From Tridacna crocea (taxonomy: Eukaryota > Mollusca > Bivalvia > Cardiida > Cardiidae): a stretch of 64,000 nucleotides of DNA. The notes beneath the pieces were generated by a model that was not told where the DNA came from, did not search any database, and was given only the letters and a program-made list of their open reading frames with translations. The stretch covers positions 25,937,673 through 26,001,672 of the forward strand of contig OX031070.1 of assembly GCA_943736015.1 (NCBI GenBank), read 5' to 3'. Every line of letters starts with the position of its first letter. The first letter of the stretch is position 1. Both the position numbers and the translations under genes were made by a program. This document shows, in pieces, positions 45,871-58,080 of the stretch.

Positions 45871-46791
45871 GAATTGACAATTCGGTTATCAAAATAAGAG
45901 CTCACGCAGAATCGAGATAAATATTTATAGATATAAATTTATCGATCGACTGATGAATTTAAACGACAAACTTAGTAAGCTTTCGTATATTACAATTTAA
46001 ACTTATAAACCACCGACATTTTTTCGTGCAATAAGGTTTTCGAGGTTATTGGATAAATGTCGTTAATACGTGCTGAATTGTCAAATTCCAATAATTTCTT
46101 TGATCATTGGCCGTTAGGAAAAGGAGACAGAGTGTAAATACATACAGGTCTAATTCTTCGATGATAATAAATTAAGATAAAAGCTATGTTTTTTTCCTCC
46201 CGATTTTATTGATGTTGGCAGCAATTTTAAAGACCCCGCCCCCTTTTTTTAATTGGAAAATGGTTATATGAGGAAAGGTCATTCTCTATCCATTTGAACA
46301 CCAAACCCCTCAGATAATAACCTGATTTAAAATAACGCAACATCATCTTGCCTTTGACCGAAAAATACCAGCAGGCAAACAACAACTTCAAGAATCAGTA
46401 CAGACTGAACTCGGTTGTACTTACGAAGGTGTAGTTTGATCTTGAATCTACACGGTCCAATAAGACCATTTTTCCAAAAGAAAACTTCAAAATAGCAAAG
46501 ATTGGGTATTTCTAAATTCGGCTTGAAACTGATATTATACTTATTTAACTGGATAAGGGTTAACGGACGGTCCGTGTGTTTCGATAGACCGTAAAGGCAT
46601 AAATTAACCCTGCACCGGTTGTTCAAGTTTCTTTGAGACTGTTTTGTACTGGTTGGAAAAAAGACTATCCGGTGGGGGGGGGGAATAACAAGGGAGAGCA
46701 CTCTTTGTTATTATGGATTTAAAGATTGTACGAGTTTTTTCCCTTTGACCATAAAAATCACAATGGGGTCTGACCTTTTCCGTCCATTAGC

Positions 46792-47640
46792 ATCTTTCTT
46801 GTTTATGCGATAAAGTCTGCATTTCTTGTCAGATTTTTGTGAAACTTGCACAGTTTGTTTATCTCATTAATAGCTTGAACCAACTTGATTGAGAGAAAAA
46901 TCCAACGATCAGTATGGGAAAAGTAGCCATTTCAAGTTTGAAATGTCCTTTCCTTGTTTTCGTAATAAAGTCCACCATTGTGGTCGGATTTCAGTGCAAC
47001 TTGCACAGTTTGTTTATCTTATCAATATAGGATCGACTGTATTGAATTTAGAAAAAAAATCTTACAATCAGTATGGGAAAAGTAGCCAGTCAAAGATGAA
47101 AGTTTGCATTTTTTGTTCACGTGATATAGTATGCATATGTAATCAGATTTATATGAAACTTGCACAGTTTGTTTATCTCATCAATAGCTAATGATTTTGA
47201 AAAAAAAATGTAACAAACAGTATGGAAAAAGTAGCCATTCTAAGTTGAAAATTTTAATTTCTGCAGTTTACAATTTAGTGTCTGCATTTGTTGGTGGATT
47301 TGTGTGAAACTTACCGTTTGTTTATCTTATCAATAGTTTGAGCCCTATTGATTTTGAAAAACATCCAAGAAACAGTATGAGAGAAGTAGCTATTTTAATT
47401 TTGAAATTTCCATTTCTAGTTTTCTTAATAAAGTCTACATCTGCGGTCAGATTTCAGTTAAACTTGCACTTAGTTTATCTTATCAATAGCTTCTATCAAC
47501 CCTATTGAATTTGAAAAACAATCCGACATTCAGTATGGGAAAAGTGGCCATTCAAAGATGAAAATTTCCATTTCTTGTTTAGGCAATGAAGCTAACAGTG
47601 TTGATCCAATTTTTTAAAACTTGCTAAGATAGTTTGGTAC
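46792..47640. repeat. Tandem repeat, about six units of ~155-165 bp
   Basis: Units begin near 46792, 46955, 47113, 47265, 47413 and 47570. Each holds words like AATAAAGTCTGCATTT, TGAAACTTGCACAGTTTGTT, TATCTTATCAATAGCTTGA and CAGTATGGGAAAAGTAGCCA. The other segmental-duplication unit has only one such unit (about 54505-54590), so the array expanded after the duplication or contracted in the other copy. Confidence 0.8.
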
Positions 47641-47814
47641 ATCAAGGGACTGAACTTCATCAAAAGCTGTTTATTCAAATTTATAATTTTGGCACATTTT
47701 TAGACTGTGCTCATGAAATTCAAATAAACAGGCTAAATCTTTTTTCAAGAAACACTTGCCATGTTACATATAGATCTAAGCAGTCAAAACAGTGTACTGT
47801 CATTGGTCTGGCCA

Positions 47815-48016
47815 TGGCCGATCTGCATTGCTTGCAGGAGCCTTTGGAAAACATTGTGGCAAAAGGTGGAATTGCTCGTGACGAGCAATTTCACCTTTTG
47901 CCACAATGTTTTCTACACTATCAAAAAGTGTCATATACACATAAGAAATGGCTTCATCCTTGCTGTTATTTAGGGTCAATTAGAGATATCACAGAAATGC
48001 CTTATGAGGTAAAGGG
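47815..48016 (+). mobile_element. TTAA MITE type B, left end lost
   Basis: Core 47848-47914, TTGCTCGTGACGAGCAA centre. A diverged type A copy follows at 48020-48245, whose counterpart in unit B is 54575-54780. Confidence 0.85.
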
Positions 48017-48318
48017 TTAGGTTAGGTCATCTCCATTCCACACAGTCCAAAGTTTTAACAAACCTGTGAAAAGGCCTTTGAAAACATTATGGGAATAAAA
48101 GAAATATCTAGCAACCAGGGTTTTTTTCCTTTTCCCACCAAGTTTTCTTCCCTATCAAAGACCAAATCCATTATTTGAGTCCCAATAGTCGCCTGCATAT
48201 GCTTTCAATTTTGACAAATCTAAAATTTTGTCTTTTGGTAAAGTTTAGGGTGACGCATAGGTTCAATTTAGGTTCAAACATTTAATACTCCATTTATCAA
48301 ATTTGACCTTAATGACTC

Positions 48319-48802
48319 ACAGATAGATCTCAAAAACTTGAATGTCCCTAGAAATTCCGTACAGGGTACCGGTATAGAATTATGGCTGGTTGATTGGTTG
48401 TATTGGGTTTTAATGCCACTTTAACAGCTAAGGTCATATCATGGCAGTCGGTGACGCACATGTGTTTCCTGGCTTTCTCACACCGTTACTAACACAACTT
48501 TCTTTCCAAAGCCACCGACTACTTTTCTCTCATGCTTTAGCAGAGGTGAGAGGCGAAAATACAGATAGATCTCAAAAACTTGGATGTCCCTAGAAATTCC
48601 ATACAGGGTACCGGTATAGAATTATGGCTGGTTGATTGGTTGTATTGGGTTTTAACGCCACTTTAACAGCTAAGGTCATATCATGGCAGTCGGTGATGCA
48701 CATGTGTTTCCTGGCTTTCTCACACCGTTACTAACACAACTTTCTTTCCAAAGCCACCGACTACTTTTCTCACATGCTTTAGCAGAGGTGAGAGGCGAAA
48801 AT
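48319..48802. repeat. Tandem duplication, two 242-bp units
   Basis: 48319-48560 and 48561-48802 are almost identical (a few C/T and G/A differences). The unit spans the flank, TSD and roughly 160 bp of the SINE; the second unit continues into the intact SINE head. It arose after the SINE inserted. Confidence 0.9.
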
Positions 48803-48886
48803 ATGCCGGAAAGAAAGTTCGCCTCAACTCACAACCACCAGATTATGAGTCCAACACACTCACCACTGAGCCACCCGGGCAGCTTT
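48628..48886 (-). mobile_element. tRNA-derived SINE, full length, 12-bp TSD
   Basis: Minus-strand SINE flanked by ATAGAATTATGG (48616-48627, 48887-48898). Its 3' part is repeated immediately upstream by a 242-bp tandem duplication. The matching place in the other segmental-duplication unit (about 55151) is empty. Confidence 0.88.
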
Positions 48887-48998
48887 ATAGAATTATGGAA
48901 AGGAAATGGCATTTACTCAGCAACAGAGACTTTTTTCAGTTGAAATATCTGTTTATGTCTGTGACTCATACAAACTCTGTTTAAATTATGCTGTTTAA

Positions 48999-49228
48999 CC
49001 CATTACCAAGCAAGCCTTACTTTTGACAACCCTGAGAAAGAATTAAGCCTTTAGAAAACATTGTGGGAAAAGGAGAAAATGCTGGTGTAACCAGCATTTT
49101 CTCCTTTTCGCACAATGTTTTCTACCCTCCACAAAGATATGTCAAATTTTCAGTCACTTTTATTTTGTCATCTGCAGACGCTTTCAATTTGGACGAACCT
49201 AAAATTTTGTCTTTTGGTAATGATCCAG
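48999..49228 (+). mobile_element. TTAA MITE type A, absent from unit B
   Basis: TTAA 48995-48998 and 49229-49232; core 49055-49124 with two extra central bases. Unit B reads ATTATGCAGTTTAAACATAC at about 55251, the uninterrupted site. Confidence 0.92.
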
Positions 49229-49584
49229 TTAAACATACCAAAATGAAAAAGAATGAAATAGGTATTTACTCTTTACCAAACAACTAAATCTAGACTTGCT
49301 TGTTTTTAAAGTACTGGCAAATGGGCTAAAACTTATGGAATTTATAGTTTAAAGTGGGCATTGTGTGGTACAGGATTACCTTCATAGTAGAAAAGCATTT
49401 TCTTCTTTGATTGCAATGTTTTGCCTTTTCAAAGACAACTGCCATCATTTGAAGCATTTTTATTATCATCAATGAATGCTTTCACACAGTAGATTGGTTT
49501 AAAACTTTATCATCTACGTGACAAACAATTTGAATGGAGAAAATTGAGGGCATTTGTAGATGACAAATCGACTTTCGCGTAACC

Positions 49585-49950
49585 CTTGACCAGACAATCC
49601 TGACTTTTAACAACCTTGAAAAAGAAGCTTTTTGAAAAAAAATTGTAGAAAAAGAAGAAAAGGCTGGTAACCAGCTTTTTCTCCTTTTCCTATAATGTTT
49701 TCTACTGTTCCCAAAACAAATTTTAGTTTTTTGAGTCATGTTTAATTTGTCATCTGCAAATGCATTCAATTTGGGCAAGTGTAAAATTTTGTCGTTTGGT
49801 AAAGAGTTCACTAGTGATTCCCTACATTTGATAGTAGTGAAAAGATTGTGGGAAAAGGAGAAAATGCTGGTTTCCAGCATTTTCTCCTTTTCCAACAATG
49901 TTTTCAAAAGCCCACTCTAGTAGTTGGATATGTGTGGTAATGGGTTTTTC
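49585..49950. mobile_element. Two TTAA MITEs type A, diverged
   Basis: 49585-49806 (plus; core 49632-49700) and 49820-49950 (minus, left part missing; core 49846-49905). The second is shared with unit B (55480-55645). Confidence 0.78.
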
Positions 49951-49957
49951 AAATTGG

Positions 49958-50846
49958 CAGGCCTCCTAGCAGGCCAAAACAAAAATAAAGGTTTTTATAA
50001 AGGCTCCAATGTATGAAAATAAAGGCCTTTTAGTGTAAAATATGAAAAAATAAAGAGTAAATAAAGGCTATTTTCGTCGAGTTCTCATTTCTTTATTAAC
50101 CCCACAGTCATACCAAAGTCATTTTTTTGATGTTATATACTGTTTGAATTATGCAATATAATACATACCTTATTTAATGTGTATACCTATTTTCTCTGCA
50201 TATTTATCATACATAGCTCCTGTTTTACAGTGTAGGATCTACATCACCTTTATTCAGAATGCTGTAGCTTCACCAAACCTTGTCCATCATTACAGTAGTG
50301 CAAACATCTCACCAGACCTGAATTTTTTTTTCTTTCTTTATTCAACTTGTCACAATCAGTAGAACTTGGCATTTGTTATAATCACCCAATCATTTTCCAA
50401 CCTAAGAATTTGGACATTCCTGGAGGCAGGCAATACTAAACTGTGGTTAAAATGATTGGGTATTTTAACAAATGCCAAGTTCAAACACAAATCATCCAGG
50501 TCCATGGCTGATAACATGACACCATCCATGGTTTGGTGAGTGCACTACTGCAAACAGCTACTGCATGGTAGTCTGGTGAACACAACAGCATTCTGAAAAA
50601 CTCAAGATGAAAGAAACAAAAGCAGCATTGTTTAACTACACATAAAAGAAGGGAAAATGCAGAACAAAATCCATTACTTGCTTTAAGCTAGCTCGGCAAC
50701 CAGTCAGAGCAAATATAAAGGTTTTGAGTGAGAATTACAGGCTATTTTGGCGTTTTAAAGGTTTTCTGGGGAAATGTAAAGGTTTTAAAGGTTTGCTCTG
50801 AAATTAAAGGTTTTTAAAGGTTTTAAAGGTTTCACTAGGAGGCCTG
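49958..50846. mobile_element. hAT-like non-autonomous element with internal foldback
   Basis: The ends CAGGCCTCCTAG (49958-49969) and CTAGGAGGCCTG (50835-50846) are perfect inverses, flanked by AATTGG at 49952-49957 and 50847-50852. Unit B is uninterrupted at this point. Next to both ends are AAAGG(T/C)TTT(T)A words (AATAAAGG on the left, AAAGGTTTTAAAGG on the right). A central foldback pairs 50255-50397 with 50449-50595 (for example CAGAATGCTG / CAGCATTCTG and AACTTGGCATTTGTT / AACAAATGCCAAGTT). CAG ends and a 6-bp target suggest hAT, class by inference. Confidence 0.75.
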
Positions 50847-51301
50847 AATTGGTCGCAGACAAATTTAGAAAACATACATGTACATGAGAAATATGAACAT
50901 GAATTGACCTTTTTACCACTTGACAAAATTTTGGACTTGTTATTATCAAAAGCATTTGTGGATGATTAACTGAATGTGACTCAAGTTAGGGAATTTGCCT
51001 TTGAAACAGTAGAAAACATTGTTGCAAAAAGAGAATATCTTGAAACTAGTACCAATATTGTCTCCTTTTCCAACAATGGTATCAAAAGCCACCACATTTT
51101 AGGGTTTGGTAAATTTGAATTGGGGGTGGGGGGGGGGGGAGAACATGCTGGTTACAACTATTTTTTATTGGTCCTTAGAAAGACAGAAAAACACCTAATG
51201 ACCAAAAGATGCCGGAAAACACAGGAAAACACTCACAATTTGCATTTTACCTTTTCAGATTGTCTTTGGGATTATGCAGGAAGGATGTTTGGGCTGTTTA
51301 A

Positions 51302-51740
51302 CCCATTACCACACAATGGCGACTTTTGACACCCCTGAGGAAAGAGCCTTTTGAAAACATTGTGGGAAAAGAAGAAAATGCTGGTAACCAGCATTTTCTC
51401 CTTTTCCCACAATGTTTTCTACCCTAGGAAAGCAAAATTGCATCATTTGAGCCACTTTGAAATTGTCTTCTGCTCTCAATTTGGTTAGGTCTAATATTTT
51501 GCCATGTGGTAAAGGGCTAACCCTTTACCAGACGACAAAATTCTAGCCTTGTCCAAATTGAAAGCATTTGCAGACGTATATTTCAATGTGGCTCAAATGG
51601 TGCAACTTTTCTTTGATTGGGTAGAAAACATTGTTGAAAAAGGAGAAAATGCTGGTTACCAGCATTTTCTCCTTTTCCCACAATGTTTTCAAAGGCTTCT
51701 TCCCCAGGGGCGTCAACAGGCGGCATTGTGCGGTTTAGAG
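51302..51740. mobile_element. Two TTAA MITEs type A, tail to tail
   Basis: 51302-51516 (plus; TTAA 51298-51301; core 51351-51419) and 51521-51740 (minus; core 51625-51691) share CTAA 51517-51520. A diverged copy occupies 50910-51120. Confidence 0.87.
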
Positions 51741-51950
51741 GGTTTTGAGAGTAATGGTGACAGAGTCAGTAGACATGATCTAGGTTAAAATGGATGCAAA
51801 TTTTCGGCATAAGGTGTTTTTCAGCAAAAGTAGGCTGTGCTCCAGAGCATTTCAAAAGGATTTGAACGCGGTCAATGGGAGATCAAAATCCATAGTTTAT
51901 CTTTTATAAAAATGAATTTGAAATATGGTAAACTTAAGAACAATTTTCAA

Positions 51951-51969
51951 TCTCTCTCTCTCTCTCTCT
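51951..51969. repeat. (TC)n microsatellite followed by (CA)n
   Basis: About nine TC units then GCACACACACTC. Confidence 0.9.
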
Positions 51970-52631
51970 TGCACACACACTCTTCTCAGTCATTTTCAAC
52001 AGACTTTGAAGAGTTTTTTTTGGTATTTCAGTGGAACTGGAATAAAGCTGTTTTTTTCCCCTGAGATACTATCACTAGAACTATATATTTCATCAACGAA
52101 AGATTTTTTTTCGGATTATAAAAGTGGTTTTCGGCAAAACAAATGCTAGAGCAGATGAGTTATCATCAATGGTGTTTTCTGGCATATTTAGGTGGGTTCA
52201 TAAGAGTAAATTTAAGGGTAACCCCTAGTTAAACTCTAACTAAACAACACCCATCCACCCACTTGATATGTTGTTGTTTTTCTGAAGTTTTTCTGAACTT
52301 CCTTCCTCCAATTCTGCTAGTTCACATGTGAACCCACCCATTTGACCCTTACCCGCACTCACTATGTATTTTGGTAAATTTTGGGTGTTTCCTGGCATTT
52401 TTCAAGTCATTGGGTGGTTTTCGGTCTTTTAGGGACTAGTTTTTACTCCTTTTGCCATGTTTTCAAAAGCCACCTCATTTAAGGGTTGTTAAATTCGAGA
52501 TTATGTGGTAAAGGGTTAAGGGTACATTTATGAATATTCATTTTAAGTCAACAAGAATAAGTTACAAACGGCCTTCCACAAGGAATTATGTTGCCGACAC
52601 GTTTCTAAAAGTGAACTCTAGGAATTTTTAA

Positions 52632-52852
52632 CCCTTTATCCCATAAGGCATTTCTATGGTATCTCTAATTGACCCTAAATAACAGCAAGGATGAAGCTGT
52701 TTCTTTTGTGTATATGACACCTTTTGACAGCATAGAAAACATTGTGACAAAAGGTGAAATTGCTCGTGACGAGCAATTTCACCTTTTGCCACAATGTTTT
52801 CCAAAAACTCCTACAAGCAATGTGCAAAAATGAGTATCTATGGAGTAAAGGG
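52632..52852 (-). mobile_element. TTAA MITE type B, absent from unit B of the duplication
   Basis: TTAA 52628-52631 and TTGA 52853-52856; core 52736-52803 near perfect. Unit B has GGAGCTTTTAAGAAGTTTCA at 56026-56045, the empty TTAA site. Confidence 0.93.
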
Positions 52853-53987
52853 TTGAGAAGTTTCAAATCAACAAAGTGTCTCTCAACTTGAGGTTATGCT
52901 CCTGTCTTAATGATTACATAGTATTTGCAACAAACTTATATCACATTTTGAGCCCTAGAATAAAATCTTTGCACGTAATGAGAACTGCAGAATGTGTTGT
53001 CCGATTTTTGATCCATTTCATGTGCAGAAGCCTCAAGTATTCCAATGTAGCTGCGAGTCTTGAACCTCTACCAAACATAAAAGAAATGCAAAATACTTAA
53101 TCATTTGTGCGATATTTAGAAGTTCCTGTATTTCATGAACACTTTTAATTTCTTTCAACTCTGTTGATCGATAACGATTTATGTCAATGGGAAGCTCTGT
53201 GTGGCACGAACAGGAAACCGGCTTTTAGGTATAGTTTTATAGTCAAAGGGAGAAAACTCGTTAATACTTCATCACCTTCTTCATGGCAGAGTTACATCCC
53301 TTATATTTGTGGACAGCATAAAACCACAGACGAATAAACATCGTTGCAGTTTTTCGAAGACGATCTGTATCAAAAATAAGTTTGTTGAGGTGTCATTATT
53401 TCTGGTAGAGGTTAAGACAGAATTGAAGATGCTGCTACTTCTGAAAATATCATGGTAGTTGACAAAAGAAAGAAAAATCAATCGCAGACGAGCTTACTTT
53501 TTTGTAAATAGGCTCTGCAGTAGTCTCCCTTGTATTTCGTAATATTTGTAAACATGGCGACCGCCGAAATTTTAAATTGGAAAAAAAAAAACCCAATCTG
53601 CATGGTCATCAAAGTAAGAGCCCACGCGGAATCGAAATATATTTTTATAATGAAACTTATCAACTGATGCATGTGTACGATAAATAATCTTTCTTATATT
53701 ACAAATTAAACTTGCAAACCAACGACAAGCTTTCGCTCAATAAGGTTTTCGAGGTTATTAGATAAATATCGTTAATACGGGCAAAATTGTCAAATTCCAA
53801 TCATTTCTTTGATCATTGACCGTAAGGAACAGGAGATGGAGAGAAAATCTTCCAAGCTAATAAACGAAGATAAAAGCTGTGCTTTTCCCGGCATTATTGA
53901 TGTTGTTTCTAGTTTAACCTGCCCCACCCCCTATTTTTCTGAGTGGAAGAAGTTTATAAGATTGGAGGCCACTCTCTAACAGTTTAA

Positions 53988-54208
53988 CCCATTACCACAC
54001 AATCCCTACCTTTGACGCCCCAGAGAAAGGAGCCTTTTGAAAACACTGTGGGAAAAGGAGAAAATGCTGGTAACCAGCATTTTCTCCTTTTCCCACAATG
54101 TTTTCTACCCTTCACAAAACAAATTTCAAATTTTCAGTCACTTTTATTTTGTCGTCTGCAAATGCTTTCGATTTGGACAAACCTAAAATATTGTCGTTTG
54201 GTAATGAG
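53988..54208 (+). mobile_element. TTAA MITE type A, intact, absent from unit A
   Basis: TTAA 53984-53987 and 54209-54212; core 54035-54101 with CACTG on the left but CAATG on the right (an unpaired change). Confidence 0.92.
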
Positions 54209-54574
54209 TTAAACATTTAACCCCCTGTGACCAAAAAATGATTTGAAATAACACAACTCCGTTCCCTCTTTGACTGAAAAATAAAAACGGGCAAACCAAA
54301 CTTTTAAATTCAATCAGTGGACAATACTCGTGTGTACACATGAACGTGCAGTAGGATCTTGAATCTACACGGTCCAATCAGAACATTTTTAAAAAGAAAA
54401 ATCCTTTGAAATACCAAAGATTGGGTTTTTTAAATCGGCTTCAAAAGTTCATTTTACTTATGAAGCAGAATAAGGGTTAACAGAGGGTCCGGGTTTTTCG
54501 ATGAACCGTATCTTATCAATAGCTTGATTCCAATTGATTTTGAAAAAGATTCCAACAAATAGTGTGGGAAAAGA

Positions 54575-55065
54575 AGCCATTTCATGTTTCAGGTTTTAAC
54601 AAACATGTGAAAGGCCTTTTGAAAACATTATGGAAATAGAAGAAGAATCTGGCAACCACCATTTTTTCCTTTTCCCTCTAAGTTTTCTTCCCAAAGACAT
54701 CTACCATCATTTGAGTCCCAGTAGTCACCTTCAAACGCCTTCAGTTTGGACAACTCCAGAATTTTGTCTTTTGGTAAAGTTTATGGTGCTGCATAGGTTC
54801 AATTTAGGTTTAACCAAATTAAAAGCATTTGCAGACGATAAAATAAAAGTTACTGAAATGTTAAAATTTGTTTTATGAAGGGTAGAAAACATTGCGGGAA
54901 AAGGAGAAAATGCTGGTTACCAGCATTTTCTCCTTTTCTCAAAATGTTTTCAAAACACTTCTTTTCCAGGAGCATCAAAAGTAGGGATTGTGTGGTAATG
55001 GGTTAACTCTTTAGCACACAACAAAATTTAGGACTAGTCCAATTTGAAAGCATTTTCAATTCCCC
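54575..55065. mobile_element. Row of three TTAA MITE relics
   Basis: 54575-54780 (plus, diverged), 54813-55002 (minus, left end missing, core 54886-54955) and a left-end fragment 55007-55065 sharing TTAA 55003-55006. Confidence 0.78.
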
Positions 55066-55399
55066 CGTCCAAAACATTTATCAATTTTGACCCTGATGAC
55101 TCACAGATAGATCTCAAAAACTGAACATCCCTAAAATTAAATACAGGGTATTGAATTATGCAAAGAAAGTGGCATTTACACAGCAACAAAGACTTTTTTC
55201 TAAAGAAATATCTGTTTATTTCTGCGACACATACAAATTCTGTTTACATTATGCAGTTTAAACATACTGAAATGAAATAGGGATTCACTCTTTACCATAC
55301 CAAAAAATCAACTTGTTAGTTTCTAATTAAAGTACTGGCAGATGGAGTATTAAAGTACTGGCAGATGGAGTATTAAAATAATGTGGGTCAAAATTATGG

Positions 55400-55912
55400 A
55401 ATTTATATTTGAGTAGAAAACATTGCGGAAAAGGGTAAAATGCTGGTAACCAGCATTTCATCCTTTTTCCACAAATTAAATTATTAGACAAATTAGATAT
55501 TGCATGACTGATGATTTCTGTATTTGATAGGGTAGAAAACATTGTGGGAAAAGGAGAAAATGCTGGTTACCAGCATTTTCTCTTTATCCCACAATGTTTT
55601 CAAAGGCCTACTCTAGTAGTCAGATTTGTGTGGTAATGGGTTTATCAAACTGGCTGTAGACAAATTTAGAGAACATACAGGTGAAATTTTAATCCTTTTA
55701 CCACATGGCATAATTTTGGACTTTTTTTTTTTTCATGAAAAACATTTGGAGATGATAAATGGAATGTGACTCGAAGTCAGGGACTTTGCGTTTGATACAG
55801 TAGAAAACATTGTGTTAAAAGGAAAAAAAGACTGGTTATAAGTATTTCTCCTTTATCCATAATGTTTTAAAAAGCCACCTCATTTGAGTTGTCAAATTCA
55901 AGGTTGTGTGGT
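55400..55912. mobile_element. Row of TTAA MITE relics
   Basis: Core 55412-55472 (truncated), core 55536-55602 (minus, to about 55645) and 55695-55912 (minus, degenerate core 55801-55868). The last matches 50910-51120 in unit A. Confidence 0.72.
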
Positions 55913-56334
55913 AAAAGGTTAAGGCTACAGTTAAGAATATTCATTTAAAGTCAACAAGAATAAGTTAAAACAGCCTTCCACAAGGAATTCTGCTGCCGAC
56001 ATGTTTCTAAAAGTGAACTGTAGGAGCTTTTAAGAAGTTTCAAATCAACAAAGTGTCTCTCAATTTGAGGTTATGTTCCTGTCTTAATAATTTCAATAAG
56101 TATTTGCAACAAACTATTATCACATTTTGAGAGCAGAGGATAAAGTTATTGCACATAAAGAGAATGGCAGACTGCACTGTCCGATCTTGATCTACTTCAT
56201 GTGCAAGTATTTCAGCGCAAGTATTTCACCTGTAGCAGTGAGTGTTAATCCTCTATCAAACACAGAGAAAAGTCAGACCCCCCCCCAACAACAACAACAA
56301 AAAAACAAGCCGTTTCTAGATTGTCTGGTTCACT

Positions 56335-56550
56335 TTTACCACACAGTCCCGACTTTTAACAAGCCTGAGAAAGAAGCCTTATGAAACATTGTGAGTAAAG
56401 GAGAAAATGCTGGTAGCCATCATTTTCTCCTTTTTTCACAATGTTTTCTGCTCTATTAAAGAAAACCGTGTCATTTTTGCCACTTATAATTTGTCGTCTG
56501 CAATTGCTTTGAATTAAGACAACTCTAAACTTTTGTCATTTGGTAACAGG
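56335..56550 (+). mobile_element. TTAA MITE type A, diverged
   Basis: Core 56384-56450 with GGTAGCCATC centre. Relics follow at 56640-56730 and 56960-57065. Confidence 0.78.
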
Positions 56551-57096
56551 TTAAATGATCTTTTCTGTCTAAAGAAAAATTTGTGAAAAAAAAGAAGACA
56601 ATTCTTCTTTGAAAAAAAGAAGACAATTCTTCTGAACAATATATTCACCTCTCCTTTTCCTACAGTTTTTTTCAAAACCCCTCTTGTAGGTTGTTAAGAC
56701 ATAAATTTGTGTGGTAAAGTATTAAAAAAATTACAAATAAATAAATTAACAAATGATCAAAAAAAGAAATTCCCAGTCGGATATGAATATGCATTTACTT
56801 ACAGAAGCCATTTCTCTCAACATGTAGAGTTACTTCCTGAAAAATTTATATCATACCAGTATTCTGTTTGTCATGGAAAGCAACATAAAATATTTGTTTA
56901 TAAACTTACCATATGTGAAGCACTCTTTTTTTTATTGAAACCCTGAGCAAATAACCTTTGTTCTAAAAACCTTTAGAGAGGGAAAACTTTGAAAACATGG
57001 TGGGAAAAGAAAATGAGGCTAAGCAGCATGTTTTCATTTTTTCCCACAGTGTTTTCTACTCATTCAAATACAGTTTACATAATTAGGCCACATAAA

Positions 57097-57511
57097 CTCT
57101 TTACCGAACAACAAAATTATAGACTGGTCCAAATTTAACCCTTTACCACACAATGACAACTTTTAACACCCCTGAAAGAGAAGGCTTTTAAAAACATTGT
57201 GGGAAAAGGAGAAAATCATTTCATATGAACCACATTGAAACTGTCATCAGCAAATTCTTTCAATTGGGACAGGTCTAAAATCTTGTCATGTGGTAAAGGG
57301 TTAAAGCATTTGCAGATGACAAAATGAATGTGACTAAAAACTGAAATTCTGTTTGGGAAGGATAGAAAACATTGTGAGAAAAGGAGAAAATGCTGGTTAC
57401 CACCAGCATTTTCTCCTTTCCCACAATGTTCGCACTTTCTCCTTTTCCCACAATGTTTTCAAAAGGCTTCTTTCTCAGGACTGTTAAAAGTTGGGATTGT
57501 GTGGTAAAGAG
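57097..57511 (-). mobile_element. TTAA MITE type A interrupted by a second copy
   Basis: The outer left arm reads to GACTGGTCCAAATTTAA (57138), then an inner copy, then TTAAAGCATTTGCAGATGAC continues it from 57301. Outer core about 57365-57470, with a partial triplication of the arm. Ends at TTAA 57512-57515. Confidence 0.9.
57139..57300 (+). mobile_element. TTAA MITE type A nested inside another copy
   Basis: TTAA 57135-57138 and 57301-57304. It retains only the left half of the core. Confidence 0.9.
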
Positions 57512-57515
57512 TTAA

Positions 57516-58080
57516 ATTTGTTTCCTGCAAATGCTTTCAATGAGGAATAGTCTGAAATTTTGTAGTCTGGAATTCATTTGTAGAAAATACGTCTTGCCCT
57601 TTACATTTTTTTTTTTCAAACTTACACATGTACAACAACATGATATCAGAAAATCATCCCTGCATTAAATGTTCCATGATTTCAGAGAATTTTCATGAAA
57701 AAAGGAACAAAGTTTAAGATATCAAAAATGTACGAGATAAAATGTGAATAGCAAATGCCATTTTGTAACTAAATGAAAGAAAAAAATAAACATATAATGT
57801 TTTTAGAATATCATAGAGTAGCAAAGGTTTAAAAATCACAAAATAAAAGAAAAATATAACAAAAGATTCCAAAATTTTACAAAAGAACTGTTTCTGTTTC
57901 AGCACATCATTCATCAAAACAATAAACACCATGGTTCTACATTTCTCACCTGAGTTCAAAGCTCATAACAAGAGGAAATATCACATCTGTTGCACAGTAA
58001 AATGATACGCGACAAGAGAATAGTTTAAAAAACTTCATTTTATGCCAATGTGATTATGCAGTACAGTATACTATATTTAA
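57516..58080. other. No gene recognised
   Basis: A scrap of TTAA-element long arm (57517-57570), then AT-rich sequence without motifs. Confidence 0.5.

Larger units (their letters stand above)
45400..53095. repeat. Segmental duplication, unit A (enlarged by insertions)
   Basis: Its ordered landmarks recur in unit B (53096-56285): GAAGCTCTGTGTGGCACGAA, AACATGGCGACCGCCGAAAT, CAATAAGGTTTTCGAGGTTA, CTTGAATCTACACGGTCCAA, ACTCACAGATAGATCTCAAA, GTCAACAAGAATAAGTTA and CAAATCAACAAAGTGTCTCT. Unit A is about 7.7 kb against 3.2 kb because it carries extra SINE, TTAA and hAT-like insertions and an expanded tandem array. Confidence 0.85.
53096..56285. repeat. Segmental duplication, unit B
   Basis: Directly follows unit A in the same orientation, with the same landmarks in the same order but moderate divergence (frequent substitutions and small indels). 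It provides empty sites for four insertions found in unit A. Confidence 0.85.
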
